Shown here piece after piece: positions 1 through 8,523 of a DNA stretch of 64,000 nt (position 1 is the stretch's first letter; each line of letters begins with the position of its first letter). Location of the stretch: assembly GCF_027924665.1 (NCBI RefSeq), contig NZ_AP027043.1, positions 4,278,001 through 4,342,000 of the forward strand, given 5' to 3'. Source of the DNA: Flavobacterium sp. GSB-24. GTDB lineage: Bacteria > Bacteroidota > Bacteroidia > Flavobacteriales > Flavobacteriaceae. The notes beneath the pieces are model-generated. The model saw nothing but the letters and a program-made list of their open reading frames with translations. It had not been told where the DNA came from and ran no database searches. Both the position numbers and the translations under genes were made by a program.

Positions 1-1458
1 TTAAAAAGAGCGTTAGCCATGCTGAAAGAACAAGCACAAAGAACTCCAAAAGGACAATGGGTGCGAGTTGTAGGCGGTTGGAATGCTTACCAGTTCGAAG
101 AAAAAAGACTGCCAACTTTGGCCGAAATTAACGAAGCAAGCGGCGATGTTCCGACATTTGTACTGCATTTATATGGACACGCTTATTTAAACAAAGCAGG
201 TTTAGAAGCATTAAAAATTGATTCTAATACGCCAAATCCAAATGCGGGATTAATTGAAAAAGATGCTAACGGAAATCCAACCGGATTATTAATTGCTGAG
301 CCGAATGCTTTTATCCTCTACTCTACTCTTGCCAAAATTCCAGAATTAACTCAGGATGAAAAATTTAATTCGACTAAGCAATTTATGACCGAAATGAATC
401 GTCTTGGCGTAACCGCTATTATGGATGCAGGAGGCGGATTTCAAAATTTTCCAGACGATTACGGCGTAACAAACGGTTTATGCAAAGACAGTGATTTGAC
501 CATCAGAATGCCTTATTATTTGTTTGCACAAAAAGCAGGAAGCGAATTAAACGATTACACCAAATGGATTAATACTGTTGAAATTGGTGAAGGCTGTGAT
601 GACGATCATCATTCGGACAAAGTAGAATATCACGTTCAGGGCGCGGGAGAAAACTTGGTTATGAGCGCAGGAGATTTTGAAAACTTCGACAAACCAAGAC
701 CTGAATTAAGCCCAGCGATGGAAGGACAATTGAAAGAAGTTTTATCATTATTAGTAAAAAACAAATGGCCATTTAGAATACATGCGACCTACAACGAAAG
801 CATTACAAGATTTTTAAATGTCATCGAAGACATTAACAAGGAAACTCCTTTAAATGGCCTTTTATGGTTCTTTGATCATGGAGAAACGGTTTCTGTAGAA
901 AATTTAAAACGAATAAAAGCCTTAAATGGCGGATTAGCAATTCAGCACAGAATGGCGTATCAAGGAGAAAGCTTCATTAAAAGATATGGCAAAACCGCTG
1001 CTGCAAATACAGTTCCGCTTAAGAAAATTTTAGAATTGGGAATAAAAGTCGGAATGGGAACTGACGGAACCCGCGTAGCAAGTTATAATCCGTGGGTAGG
1101 TTTATATTGGCTGACAACTGGAAAAACATTGGGCGGTTTAAAATATATGAATGACGAAAATATCGTAGACAGAACAACCGCTTTAAAATTATTTACTTAC
1201 GGAAGTGCCGAATTAATCAATATCGAAAAAGACCGAGGCATGCTGACTGCAGATAAACTAGCCGATTTTGCGATTCTTTCCGACGATTATTTTTCAACTT
1301 CTGAAGAAAAAATACTTAACATCGAATCCAAACTAACAGTCGTAAACGGAAAAGTAGTATATGCCGATAATGACTTTAGAACCTTTGCCAAACAAACCCC
1401 AAAAGCAATTCCAGACTGGAGTCCGGTAAATTACTTTGGAGGTTACCAAAAAAATTAA
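1..1458 (+). CDS. Amidohydrolase family protein, YtcJ-like (5' partial)
   Basis: The reading frame is open to the left edge (residues LKRALA precede the first Met at 19), so the N-terminus with the first metal-binding HxH lies outside the window. Visible features are those of the amidohydrolase-3/YtcJ family: a long TIM-barrel body, a histidine strand (FRIHATYN), a second His (IQHRMAY), the late Asp in GMGTDGTR, and a C-terminal return to a small beta domain (KLADFAILSDDY, VVNGKVVY). Such enzymes hydrolyse amide or related bonds with a divalent metal; the substrate cannot be told here. The stop abuts the ATG of the next gene, so the two are probably co-transcribed and translationally coupled. 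Confidence 0.85.
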   Translation, partial: LKRALAMLKEQAQRTPKGQWVRVVGGWNAYQFEEKRLPTLAEINEASGDVPTFVLHLYGHAYLNKAGLEALKIDSNTPNPNAGLIEKDANGNPTGLLIAEPNAFILYSTLAKIPELTQDEKFNSTKQFMTEMNRLGVTAIMDAGGGFQNFPDDYGVTNGLCKDSDLTIRMPYYLFAQKAGSELNDYTKWINTVEIGEGCDDDHHSDKVEYHVQGAGENLVMSAGDFENFDKPRPELSPAMEGQLKEVLSLLVKNKWPFRIHATYNESITRFLNVIEDINKETPLNGLLWFFDHGETVSVENLKRIKALNGGLAIQHRMAYQGESFIKRYGKTAAANTVPLKKILELGIKVGMGTDGTRVASYNPWVGLYWLTTGKTLGGLKYMNDENIVDRTTALKLFTYGSAELINIEKDRGMLTADKLADFAILSDDYFSTSEEKILNIESKLTVVNGKVVYADNDFRTFAKQTPKAIPDWSPVNYFGGYQKN

Positions 1459-2832
1459 ATGATGAAAAATACATTCTTACTATTGTTGCTTTTGGGAATC
1501 TTTTTTTCTGCAAATGCACAACAAAAACCAGTTTTTCAAAAGCTGCGATATGAGGATGATTTCCAATATCTAAAACCCGATTCGACGAAAAACTGGTACG
1601 AGAAAATCAAATATATTCCATTAGGTAAAAACGATAAATACTACGCCTCAATTGGCGGTGAAATCAGAGAACAATATTTTTATACCGTTAATGACAAATG
1701 GGGCGACGAAACAACTGGCGGAGACGGCTACTTACTTTCACGTTATTTATTAAATACCGATATCCATTTTGGCAGATTCAGGACTTTTGTTGAATTCCAA
1801 AGCAGTCTTGCCAACAGCAAAATAGATCCAAGTCCGGTGGATGAAAACGAACTGGATTTTCATCAGGTTTTTTTAGATATTGATTTCATTCAGAATAAAA
1901 ATCAGCAGTTAACTCTTAGAGTTGGTCGACAAGAAATGGCTTACGGCTCACAACGTTTAGTAAGCGTTCGCGAAAGACCAAATAACCGAATTGCCTTTGA
2001 CGGAGTGAAACTATTTTATAAAAATAACAACTGGCAGACAGATGCTTTTTACTCTCATCCTGTTGCTAATAAAGCTGGTGTTTTTAATGATGATTTCAAT
2101 GACAATGCTAAACTTTGGGGAAGTTATACGGTGATTCATAAAGTTCCTTTTATCCAAAATATCGATTTGTATTATTTAGGATTATGGAAAAGCCGCGCCG
2201 TTTTTGATAATGCAGTTGGTGAAGAAACAAGACATTCGATAGGAACCAGAATTTGGAAAACAAAAGGAAACTGGAAATACGATTTTGAAGGATTGTATCA
2301 ATTTGGAAAAATAAACGCTCAAAATATTGCAGCATGGACACTTTCATCAAACACATCTTATACTTTTGAAAATGTAAAATTCAGTCCTGAAATTGGTTTA
2401 AAAACCGAGTTTATTTCTGGAGATAAAAATAATAGCGACAATACATTACAAACGTTCAATCCCTTATATCCAAAAGGCGCTTATTTTGGCTTGGTTGGGT
2501 TAATAGGTCCAGCGAATTTAATTGACATTCACCCATCGATTGCTTTCGATTTAACCAAAAAGTTAGGCTTTGGGATAGATTATGATATTTTCTGGAGAAG
2601 TTCAATTCATGACGGTTTATATGCTCCAAACATGCAATTGTTATACTCTGGAGACAACACAACCGAGCGTTTTATAGGAACACAATTGATCGCTAATTTT
2701 GATTATAACGTAAATTCCTTTTTAACGCTTTCCGTTGAAGGCGCTTGGTTTAATGCCGGAGCTTTCCTAAAAGAAGCCGGTTCAGGAAAAGATTATTTTT
2801 ATTCAGCTTTGACTGCTCAGTTTAAATTTTAA
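1459..2832 (+). CDS. Alginate-export-type outer-membrane beta-barrel protein
   Basis: A 457-aa protein with a clear Sec signal peptide (MMKNTFLLLLLLGIFFSANA, residues 1-20) followed by a beta-barrel of alternating aromatic strands ending in the C-terminal pattern TAQFKF typical of outer-membrane proteins. The motif GGEIREQYFY and the block VGRQEMAYGSQRLV...RIAFDGVK are characteristic of the alginate_exp/AlgE-like porin family. It would form a pore in the outer membrane; whether alginate is the real substrate is not shown. It starts directly after the stop of the upstream amidohydrolase, suggesting joint expression, perhaps uptake plus breakdown of one compound. Confidence 0.8.
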   Translation: MMKNTFLLLLLLGIFFSANAQQKPVFQKLRYEDDFQYLKPDSTKNWYEKIKYIPLGKNDKYYASIGGEIREQYFYTVNDKWGDETTGGDGYLLSRYLLNTDIHFGRFRTFVEFQSSLANSKIDPSPVDENELDFHQVFLDIDFIQNKNQQLTLRVGRQEMAYGSQRLVSVRERPNNRIAFDGVKLFYKNNNWQTDAFYSHPVANKAGVFNDDFNDNAKLWGSYTVIHKVPFIQNIDLYYLGLWKSRAVFDNAVGEETRHSIGTRIWKTKGNWKYDFEGLYQFGKINAQNIAAWTLSSNTSYTFENVKFSPEIGLKTEFISGDKNNSDNTLQTFNPLYPKGAYFGLVGLIGPANLIDIHPSIAFDLTKKLGFGIDYDIFWRSSIHDGLYAPNMQLLYSGDNTTERFIGTQLIANFDYNVNSFLTLSVEGAWFNAGAFLKEAGSGKDYFYSALTAQFKF

Positions 2833-2853
2833 ATTTGCAGAAAAGCTGATGCA

Positions 2854-3417
2854 ATGGAAAAGAAATATTCAGTTGTTTTTCATCCCTCACAAGATGGAAT
2901 TGAGATAATCAAAAAACTAAAATTAGAATTATTCAATAAAATTGGATGGTATGGCAGCTGCAATTCTGTAGCACATATTACAATTGGTGGATTTAAAGCG
3001 AGTGAAAATCAGCTTGAAAAATTCATACAAAAGCTTTCTAAAATCGCTGACACTTTAATTCCAATACAAATTTATTTAGATCATTTTGATGCGTATGAGG
3101 AAAGTCGGGCTTTCTTTATATCTCCTAATGAAGATTCTAAAGTAAATTTAAAACCTATGATGAAAAAAATTCAGGAAACACTTCTGATTTCCATTAAAGA
3201 CAGAAGCGACGATCCTCATATTTCAATAGGACGAAATCTAACGCCTGAAAACATCAAAATTGCCCGTGATTTATTCACTACAATTAACATGGAATTTTTA
3301 TGTGATGCTATTATACTAAGAGAATTTGATCCGATTAAAAAACAATATTTTATCTTAGAAATATTTCCTTTTGGCAGTAATCCTCAGCCAGAATTAATTC
3401 AGGGAAGTTTATTTTAA
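2854..3417 (+). CDS. 2H phosphoesterase, 2'-5' RNA ligase (LigT-like) family
   Basis: A 187-aa cytoplasmic protein with the two signature His-x-Thr/Ser motifs of the 2H superfamily: HITIGGF at residues 41-47 and HISIGRN at 122-128, spaced as expected for the bilobal fold. Family members act on 2',3'-cyclic or 2',5'-linked phosphodiesters, often in RNA repair or turnover; the specific substrate is unknown. The gene starts 22 bases after the porin gene and may be read from the same transcript. An inverted-repeat element begins at its stop codon. Confidence 0.8.
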   Translation: MEKKYSVVFHPSQDGIEIIKKLKLELFNKIGWYGSCNSVAHITIGGFKASENQLEKFIQKLSKIADTLIPIQIYLDHFDAYEESRAFFISPNEDSKVNLKPMMKKIQETLLISIKDRSDDPHISIGRNLTPENIKIARDLFTTINMEFLCDAIILREFDPIKKQYFILEIFPFGSNPQPELIQGSLF

Positions 3418-3502
3418 CCGCAAGGTTCGCAAAAATTTACGCAAAGAACGCAAGTTTTCTTTTTGAACTTTACGAGAAAACCTTGCGTTCTTTGCGGTTA
3501 AA
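3415..3502. repeat. Intergenic inverted repeat (CGCAAAG-type)
   Basis: Left arm TTAACCGCAAGGTTCGCAAA with AAAGAACGCAAG shortly after, and right arm CCTTGCGTTCTTTGCGGTTA at 3481-3500, pair into a long imperfect hairpin that begins within the stop codon of the phosphoesterase gene. A diverged relative with the same CGCAAAG words lies at 56634-56757. It probably acts as a transcription terminator or is a dispersed REP-like sequence. It is followed by a short run of CTGAAAC-type 7-base units up to about 3560. Confidence 0.7.
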
Positions 3503-3567
3503 TAAACACAAGCAAAGCAACATGAAACTAAAAAAACCTGAAACCTAAAACTAAAAAAAATGTTTCG

Positions 3568-3575
3568 TATATTTG
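3568..3575 (+). promoter_or_regulatory. Candidate -7 box TATATTTG
   Basis: Matches the Bacteroidota -7 consensus TAnnTTTG, 19 bases before the ATG of the AraC regulator. No good -33 TTTG is seen at the usual distance. Confidence 0.4.
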
Positions 3576-3594
3576 AATTTTACAATTCTAAAAT

Positions 3595-4518
3595 ATGAAA
3601 TCCCTAGATTCATTTTATAAAGATATTACCGAAGGTTCAACTGTAGAACCTAACTCCTTATTGCCAAATGACATTCAAAAAGAAATTGGTCATTTTAATG
3701 TATTTGATATCAAAGAGCTTTTGGAACGCATGAAAGGAAAGCCTGGAATGCCTTATGACAGAAGGGCTTACTACAAAATAAGTTTGATTCGCGGGAAAAA
3801 CAGAGCCGAATATGCCGATAAAATAATCGATATAGAAAAACAGGGATTGTTATTTGCAACGCCAAAAATTCCGTACAACTATTTACCGCAGGACACCAAT
3901 CAATCTGGACAGTTTTGTGTTTTCACCAGCGAATTTTTATCTAAAAACAAAAGCGGAATCGATTTGGACGAACTTCCGATTTTCGCTTCAGATGGTTATC
4001 CTATATTTCAATTATCTGATGAAGAAGTTGAAGAAGTTGCTTTGATTTTCAACAAAATACAAAAAGAAATCAATTCTGATTATATCTATAAATACGATTT
4101 AATTCGAAATTATGTTGCGGAATTAATTCACTTCGGACAAAAATTACAGCCTATTACAGCGCTGTATTCTAAACATAATTCTGCTGCGAGAGTATCTTCT
4201 TTATTTGCGGAATTACTTGAAAGACAATTCCCAATTGAATCTCCAAATCAAAGATTAGAATTGCGAACTGCCAAAGATTTTGCATCTAGACTATCAGTTC
4301 ATGTCAATCATTTAAATAAGGTTTTAAAGGAAAACACTGGAAAAACCACAACAGAATTAATCAGCAGCCGATTAACAAACGAAGCCAAGATTCTATTAAA
4401 ACAAACCGATTGGAATATTTCTGAAATTGCCTATTCACTTGGTTTTGAAGAATTAGCGCATTTTTCTAATTTCTTTAAGAAACAAACGTCGTTGACGCCT
4501 TTGGCTTTTAGAGCTTGA
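3595..4518 (+). CDS. AraC family transcriptional regulator
   Basis: A 307-aa regulator with an N-terminal cupin-like sensing region and a C-terminal AraC-type double helix-turn-helix at about residues 215-305. The second HTH is well conserved (WNISEIAYSLGFEELAHFSNFFKKQTSLTPLAFRA, residues about 273-307). It binds DNA in the cytoplasm; the ligand is unknown. It has its own candidate -7 box. The short-chain dehydrogenase gene 310 bases downstream on the same strand is a plausible target, since AraC-SDR neighbours are common in Flavobacteria. Confidence 0.88.
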   Translation: MKSLDSFYKDITEGSTVEPNSLLPNDIQKEIGHFNVFDIKELLERMKGKPGMPYDRRAYYKISLIRGKNRAEYADKIIDIEKQGLLFATPKIPYNYLPQDTNQSGQFCVFTSEFLSKNKSGIDLDELPIFASDGYPIFQLSDEEVEEVALIFNKIQKEINSDYIYKYDLIRNYVAELIHFGQKLQPITALYSKHNSAARVSSLFAELLERQFPIESPNQRLELRTAKDFASRLSVHVNHLNKVLKENTGKTTTELISSRLTNEAKILLKQTDWNISEIAYSLGFEELAHFSNFFKKQTSLTPLAFRA

Positions 4519-4556
4519 TTTTAGATTTTAGATTATACAAATAGACGCAATACTTG

Positions 4557-4632
4557 TCATTGTGAGGAACGAAGCAATCGCACTAGTATGAGTACCTGTA
4601 GCAAGTGAGATGGCTTCGTTCCTCGCAATGAC
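4557..4632. repeat. Intergenic inverted repeat (GAGGAACGAAGCAATC type)
   Basis: Arms CATTGTGAGGAACGAAGCAA and, near 4609-4630, GGCTTCGTTCCTCGCAATG pair into a long hairpin with a loop of about 30 bases. A related copy with GAGAAACGAAGCAACC is at 31192-31264. It lies between the AraC gene and the dehydrogenase in a 311-base gap. The rest of that gap holds 7-base TTTTAGA units next to the AraC stop and the promoter listed below. Confidence 0.7.
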
Positions 4633-4773
4633 TATGCTTTGAGCATATTCTGTGCGTGTCCTTCGACTTCGCTCAGGAATACATAAAATAAGAATTGGAT
4701 TTTTGGAATTTAAAAAAAAATAAATTTCAGTTATCTGATTTGAATTTCGCAAACATCGGTTTGATATTTACAA

Positions 4774-4803
4774 TTTCCCAAATCTACTTTGCTCCTACCT
4801 TTG
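4774..4803 (+). promoter_or_regulatory. Candidate promoter, TTTC-N18/19-TACCTTTG
   Basis: The -7 box TACCTTTG at 4796-4803 fits TAnnTTTG and the TTTC at 4774-4777 is a plausible -33 element. The dehydrogenase ATG follows 26 bases later. Confidence 0.5.
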
Positions 4804-4829
4804 TCTTATCAATTTAAAAGATCGAAAAG

Positions 4830-5555
4830 ATGAATTTATCAAACAACAAAATTTTAATTACAGGAGGTGCAAGCGGGATCGGACTTGGACTTACTGAACG
4901 ATTTATTCAAGAAAACAATACCGTTATAATCTGCGGCAGAAGAGAATCTGTTTTAAACGAAGTAAAAGCAAAATTTCCATCGGTTATAACAAAAGTCTGC
5001 GATTTGTCTTTAGAAGAAGAAAGAATCGAACTTTACAAATGGATTTCTGAAAATCATTCGGACTTAAACGTGTTAATCAATAATGCTGGAATTCAAAAAT
5101 GGGTTTCTGTTACAGATGCTGGTTTTTACGAAAGTATGAAAGCTGAAATCTCGACAAATATTGAAGCTCCTTTACATTTAACTTCATTATTTATTGAGTT
5201 GAAATCTTTACAAACTGTAATGAATGTAACTTCTGGATTGGCATTTTCTCCTTTTGCAAAAGTTCCGGTTTATTCGGCTACAAAAGCGTTTTTCCGTTCG
5301 TTTACGATTTCACTTCGTCATTTATTAAAGGCTAAAAACATCGAAGTAATCGAAATTATTCCGCCTGCACTTAATACAGATTTGGGTGGAGTTGGTTTAC
5401 ACGATGCACATCCAAGCGTGAGCGATTTTATTGTTTCTATTTTTGAACAATTAAAAGAAGGCAGAACAGAACTTACTTTTGGAACCAGCGAAACTAGATT
5501 AAACGCAAGTGTGCCACAATTGAAGGCATCATTTGAGGCTTTGCATTCTAATTAA
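4830..5555 (+). CDS. SDR family oxidoreductase (DltE-like)
   Basis: A 241-aa classical short-chain dehydrogenase. The dinucleotide-binding motif TGGASGIG is at residues 11-18, NNAG at 84-87, and the catalytic Ser135, Tyr148 and Lys152 (YSATK) are all present, so it should be active on a carbonyl/hydroxyl substrate with NAD(P)H. Cys-Gly-Arg-Arg at 35-38 suggests NADPH preference (inference). The overall pattern is that of DltE-like SDRs; the substrate is not known. It follows an AraC regulator and precedes a second SDR by 140 bases. Confidence 0.88.
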   Translation: MNLSNNKILITGGASGIGLGLTERFIQENNTVIICGRRESVLNEVKAKFPSVITKVCDLSLEEERIELYKWISENHSDLNVLINNAGIQKWVSVTDAGFYESMKAEISTNIEAPLHLTSLFIELKSLQTVMNVTSGLAFSPFAKVPVYSATKAFFRSFTISLRHLLKAKNIEVIEIIPPALNTDLGGVGLHDAHPSVSDFIVSIFEQLKEGRTELTFGTSETRLNASVPQLKASFEALHSN

Positions 5556-5563
5556 GTAAAATG

Positions 5564-5690
5564 TTGAATGTGAGATGTGAGATGCAAAAAAGGAATCCTA
5601 CCTTAAAAAAACATGACAAAAATTTCACATCCACATTTCACATCTTACAACTAACATTTTACATTTCACATTTCACAAATTAACAATTAT
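5564..5690. repeat. Hairpin built of 7-base units (ATGTGAG / ATTTCAC)
   Basis: The left side holds ATGTTGA, ATGTGAG, ATGTGAG, ATGCAAA in a row. The right side holds repeated ATTTCAC-type heptamers up to about 5677. The two sides are roughly complementary, making a long imperfect stem between the two dehydrogenase genes. It belongs with the other periodic gene-end hairpins in the window. Confidence 0.65.
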
Positions 5691-5695
5691 AAAAA

Positions 5696-6460
5696 ATGGC
5701 AGTAAATACAAAAATAGCTCTGGTTACAGGCGGAAGCAGAGGTTTAGGAAAAAATATGGCAATTGCTATTGCTAAAAAAGGAATTGACGTAATTATCACT
5801 TACAACAGCAAAAAAGAAGAAGCTGATTTGGTGGTGAAAGAAATTGAAAATTTAGGTCAGAGAGCGGCTTCGCTTCAATTAAATGTGGCTGAGTCAAGTA
5901 CTTTTGATGCATTTTTTACAGCAGTAGAATCAACTTTAAAAAGTGTTTTTAATACTGATAAATTTGACTTTTTGGTAAACAACGCTGGAATCGGAATTCA
6001 CAATTCTTTCATTGGAACAACTGAAGCGGAATTTGATCAATTGACTAATATTCAGTTCAAAGGTCCGTTTTTCTTAACCCAAAAAGGATTAAATATAATG
6101 AATGACGGCGGCGGAGTCGTAAATATTTCTACAGGTTTAGCTAGATTCTCGTTCCCTGGTTATGCTGCTTATGCTGCAATGAAAGGGGCAATTGAAACCT
6201 TAACTAAATATCAGGCAAAAGAATTAGGCGCTAGAAAAATCAAAGTAAATGTTGTGGCCCCAGGCGCAATCGAAACAGATTTTGGCGGCGGAGTGGTTCG
6301 CGATAATGAACAAATGAACCAACAAATAGCTTCTGTAACCGCTTTAGGAAGAGTTGGTTTACCTGACGATATTGGTGGTGTCGTAGCTTTTTTATGTACT
6401 GAAGAAGCTCGCTGGATAAATGCACAACGTATTGAAGTTTCTGGTGGGATGATGCTTTAA
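5696..6460 (+). CDS. SDR family oxidoreductase
   Basis: A 254-aa short-chain dehydrogenase of the FabG/gluconate dehydrogenase type. TGGSRGLG at residues 11-18, NNAG at 95-98, Ser145, and YAAMK (Tyr159, Lys163) give a complete active site, and the C-terminal segment WINAQRIEVSGGMML is the usual end of this subfamily. It is only distantly related to the SDR just upstream, so this is not a simple duplication. Substrate unknown. The gene converges on the PepSY-like gene, with a heptamer repeat and a shared terminator between. Confidence 0.88.
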   Translation: MAVNTKIALVTGGSRGLGKNMAIAIAKKGIDVIITYNSKKEEADLVVKEIENLGQRAASLQLNVAESSTFDAFFTAVESTLKSVFNTDKFDFLVNNAGIGIHNSFIGTTEAEFDQLTNIQFKGPFFLTQKGLNIMNDGGGVVNISTGLARFSFPGYAAYAAMKGAIETLTKYQAKELGARKIKVNVVAPGAIETDFGGGVVRDNEQMNQQIASVTALGRVGLPDDIGGVVAFLCTEEARWINAQRIEVSGGMML

Positions 6461-6615
6461 GTTAATGGTTAATGGTTGATGGTTAATGGTTGATGGTTAG
6501 TGGTTGATTGTGGATGGTTAGTGGTAATTTTACCTTTTACCTTTTACCTTTTACCTTTTACCTTTTACCTTTTACCTTTTAACTTTTAACTTTTAACTTT
6601 TAACTTTTAATTTCT
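6461..6615. repeat. Heptamer tandem repeat tract (GGTTNAT then TTTTACC/TTTTAAC)
   Basis: From the SDR stop codon runs about eight degenerate GGTTAAT/GGTTGAT/GGTTAGT units. From 6528 there are seven exact TTTTACC units (to 6576) and then four to five TTTTAAC units. The second half is roughly the reverse complement of the first, so the whole tract can fold on itself. Exact copies next to degenerate copies suggest recent slippage expansion. Confidence 0.85.
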
Positions 6616-6630
6616 TAACCCATAAAAAAC

Positions 6631-6664
6631 AAAACCCGATAAGCTTTAAAAACTTATCGGGTTT
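6631..6664. terminator. Bidirectional terminator, AAACCCGATAAG stem
   Basis: AAACCCGATAAG and CTTATCGGGTTT form a perfect 12-base stem flanked by A and T tracts, between two convergent genes. The same AAACCCGATA stem is used at 56817-56846. Confidence 0.85.
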
Positions 6665-6697
6665 GTCATTTCAAATATATTTGAATTAGTAAGAAGT

Positions 6698-7150
6698 TTA
6701 CCTAATTTGGATTCTTTTATAAAATTCACCGTCCTGATCGAAAACTACATTGTAAAACTTTGCATCTTTGACCACTCCGGCTTCATAACTTTTTATATTT
6801 AAATTATTTACGACAGCAAAAAATTGTTTCAAAGACTTAACAGGATAATTTTCTTTAAGATAAACTTGTGCTTTTTTCGGCAGTTTGGTTAATAATGTTT
6901 GTGTTTTGTAAGCTTTAAAATTTCCTTCTTTATCATATCGGGCAAAAGCAATTGTTTTTGCTGTTTCATTAAATTTTGCTTCAAAAATGATATCTTCATT
7001 TTTACCGTATTCAATATCCCAAACTGGTTTCTTTTGCGGATATTGGTTTTCAAAAGCTGTTCTAATATTTTCTGGCGGCACTATAATCCCATTTTGGCCA
7101 ATTAGAAAATTACTATAAATTACAAAGGCGAATAAAATAATTTTTCTCAT
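6698..7150 (-). CDS. PepSY-like secreted protein
   Basis: A 150-aa exported protein with a signal peptide (residues 1-18, ending IGQ) and a body in the pattern of the Bacteroidota PepSY-like domain (formerly DUF2874): VPPENIRTAFENQYPQKKPVWDIEYGK, then LPKKAQVYLKENYPVKSLKQ, then a final beta-strand KFYNVVFDQDGEFYKRIQI. These periplasmic proteins have no proven enzymatic role. It is clearly paralogous to the gene at 7210-7683, with the same domain order, and the two probably arose by tandem duplication. Confidence 0.75.
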   Translation of the reverse strand: MRKIILFAFVIYSNFLIGQNGIIVPPENIRTAFENQYPQKKPVWDIEYGKNEDIIFEAKFNETAKTIAFARYDKEGNFKAYKTQTLLTKLPKKAQVYLKENYPVKSLKQFFAVVNNLNIKSYEAGVVKDAKFYNVVFDQDGEFYKRIQIR

Positions 7151-7209
7151 GCTTAGATTTTAAATTAAAAATATAAAACTAAACAAATATTGATAATTTT
7201 CCTACAAAA

Positions 7210-7683
7210 TTAATTTTTCTCTACTATCACATTAAAACCACCGTCTTTATCAAACTGTATATCATAGAATTTGGCGTCTTTTTCAATTCCAACTTCATAG
7301 GTCGTTATTTTTTTATAATCTACAACAACTGCAATTTCGCGAATAGCTTTGGCCGGGTAATTTTTCTTTAAATAAGCTTGTGCTTTTGGCGGCAGCTGGC
7401 TTAAAGGAATTTGTAATTCATAAGCTTTCATAGCACCCAAATTGTCGTAAACTGCTAATGCTTTTGTGGTGTTATTTACATTATATCGTGCTTCGTAACG
7501 AATTTCATCATTATCATCTCCCACATATTCTTCCGCCCAAACCGGCACGTTACCAGGATATTCTTTTTCAAAAGCAAGTCTCACAACTTCTGGAGGTGTA
7601 ACTACTTTTTTCATATTCGTCCCTTCTTGTGCAATTAAAAAACTGCTGCATAAAAAAGTAAAAGTCAAAAACACGTTTTTCAT
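7210..7683 (-). CDS. PepSY-like secreted protein (paralogue)
   Basis: A 157-aa protein with a signal peptide (residues 1-18, ending IAQ) and the same PepSY-like layout as its neighbour: VTPPEVVRLAFEKEYPG, VPVWAEEY, LPPKAQAYLKKNYPAKAIRE, KFYDIQFDKDGGFNVIVEK. It lies 59 bases upstream of the first paralogue on the same strand and is probably transcribed with it. Upstream sits a two-component system on the same strand, but the 135-base gap with no evident hairpin leaves any link open. Confidence 0.75.
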   Translation of the reverse strand: MKNVFLTFTFLCSSFLIAQEGTNMKKVVTPPEVVRLAFEKEYPGNVPVWAEEYVGDDNDEIRYEARYNVNNTTKALAVYDNLGAMKAYELQIPLSQLPPKAQAYLKKNYPAKAIREIAVVVDYKKITTYEVGIEKDAKFYDIQFDKDGGFNVIVEKN

Positions 7684-7818
7684 GGTTTCATTTTTAAATT
7701 AAACTTTAAATAACGTATTAAAAGTACTACTTTTTAATTAAGAATAAATGAAGTAAACAATATTTTTAATGAACGTAACTAAACCATCTCAAAACTAAAT
7801 ACTTAGACAGAAATCAAT

Positions 7819-8523
7819 TTATAATTCCAGCTTTTTTAATCTGTCGGTAAGTTCTCTTTTATAAGTAATTCCTATTGGAATTTTTTCGTTTTTAATAACT
7901 ACAAAATCTTTTTCGGTTACCTCAATTTTATCCAAAGCAACTATATACGATTTATGAATGCGCATAAAACTCTTTTCCGGAAGGCATTTCTCAAATTCAG
8001 TTGTTGTAATCGATGCCAGATAAGTTCTTTTTGTCGTGTGCAGCTTTACGTAGTTGCCAAAACTCTGCGCAAACAAAAGCTGATCCAATTCGATATTCAT
8101 CAAATAGCCGTCGACTTTTACGTTAACCGAATTAATTGCTTCTTCTGGTTTTTGTTTTCCATTTTCTGTGGCAAAAAAACGATCAATTGCTTTTAAAAAC
8201 CTTGGAAAATAAATCGGTTTCAGCAGATAATCAATTACGCCGTAATCGTAGCTTTCTAAAGCAAATTCAGAATAAGCGGTTGTTAAAATAGTTTTTGGAT
8301 GTGTTGGAAGAATTTTCAGCAGTTCCATTCCAGAAATTTCAGGCATATTAATATCCAGAAACATCAAATCAACTGTATTTTCTCTGAGATAATTCATTGC
8401 TTCAATGCCATTATAGCCTTGAAAAACCAATTCTAACTGCGGATTCTGTTTGATGTAATTCGCCAAAACATAATGCGCCGCTGGTTCGTCGTCTACAATA
8501 ATGCATTTTTTTGCGTCTCTCAT
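7819..8523 (-). CDS. LytTR family response regulator
   Basis: A 234-aa response regulator. The receiver domain (residues about 5-120) has the acidic pair Asp11/Asp12, phosphoacceptor Asp57, and the switch Lys102 in LLKP. The LytTR DNA-binding domain covers about 135-232 (FAQSFGNYVKLHTTKRTYLAS, FMRIHKSYIVAL). The start overlaps the kinase stop by four bases (ATGA), so it forms an operon with the kinase upstream. The TolC-RND-adaptor operon divergent from this pair is the likely target (inference). Confidence 0.92.
   Translation of the reverse strand: MRDAKKCIIVDDEPAAHYVLANYIKQNPQLELVFQGYNGIEAMNYLRENTVDLMFLDINMPEISGMELLKILPTHPKTILTTAYSEFALESYDYGVIDYLLKPIYFPRFLKAIDRFFATENGKQKPEEAINSVNVKVDGYLMNIELDQLLFAQSFGNYVKLHTTKRTYLASITTTEFEKCLPEKSFMRIHKSYIVALDKIEVTEKDFVVIKNEKIPIGITYKRELTDRLKKLEL

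Noticed and set aside
4528..4752. 74-codon minus-strand frame after the AraC gene
   Set aside because: It is a translation of the intergenic inverted repeat, which is openly readable in many genomes.
6461..6615. Tandem repeat tract that could be taken for a CRISPR array
   Set aside because: Units are 7 bases with no unique spacers and no cas genes nearby.
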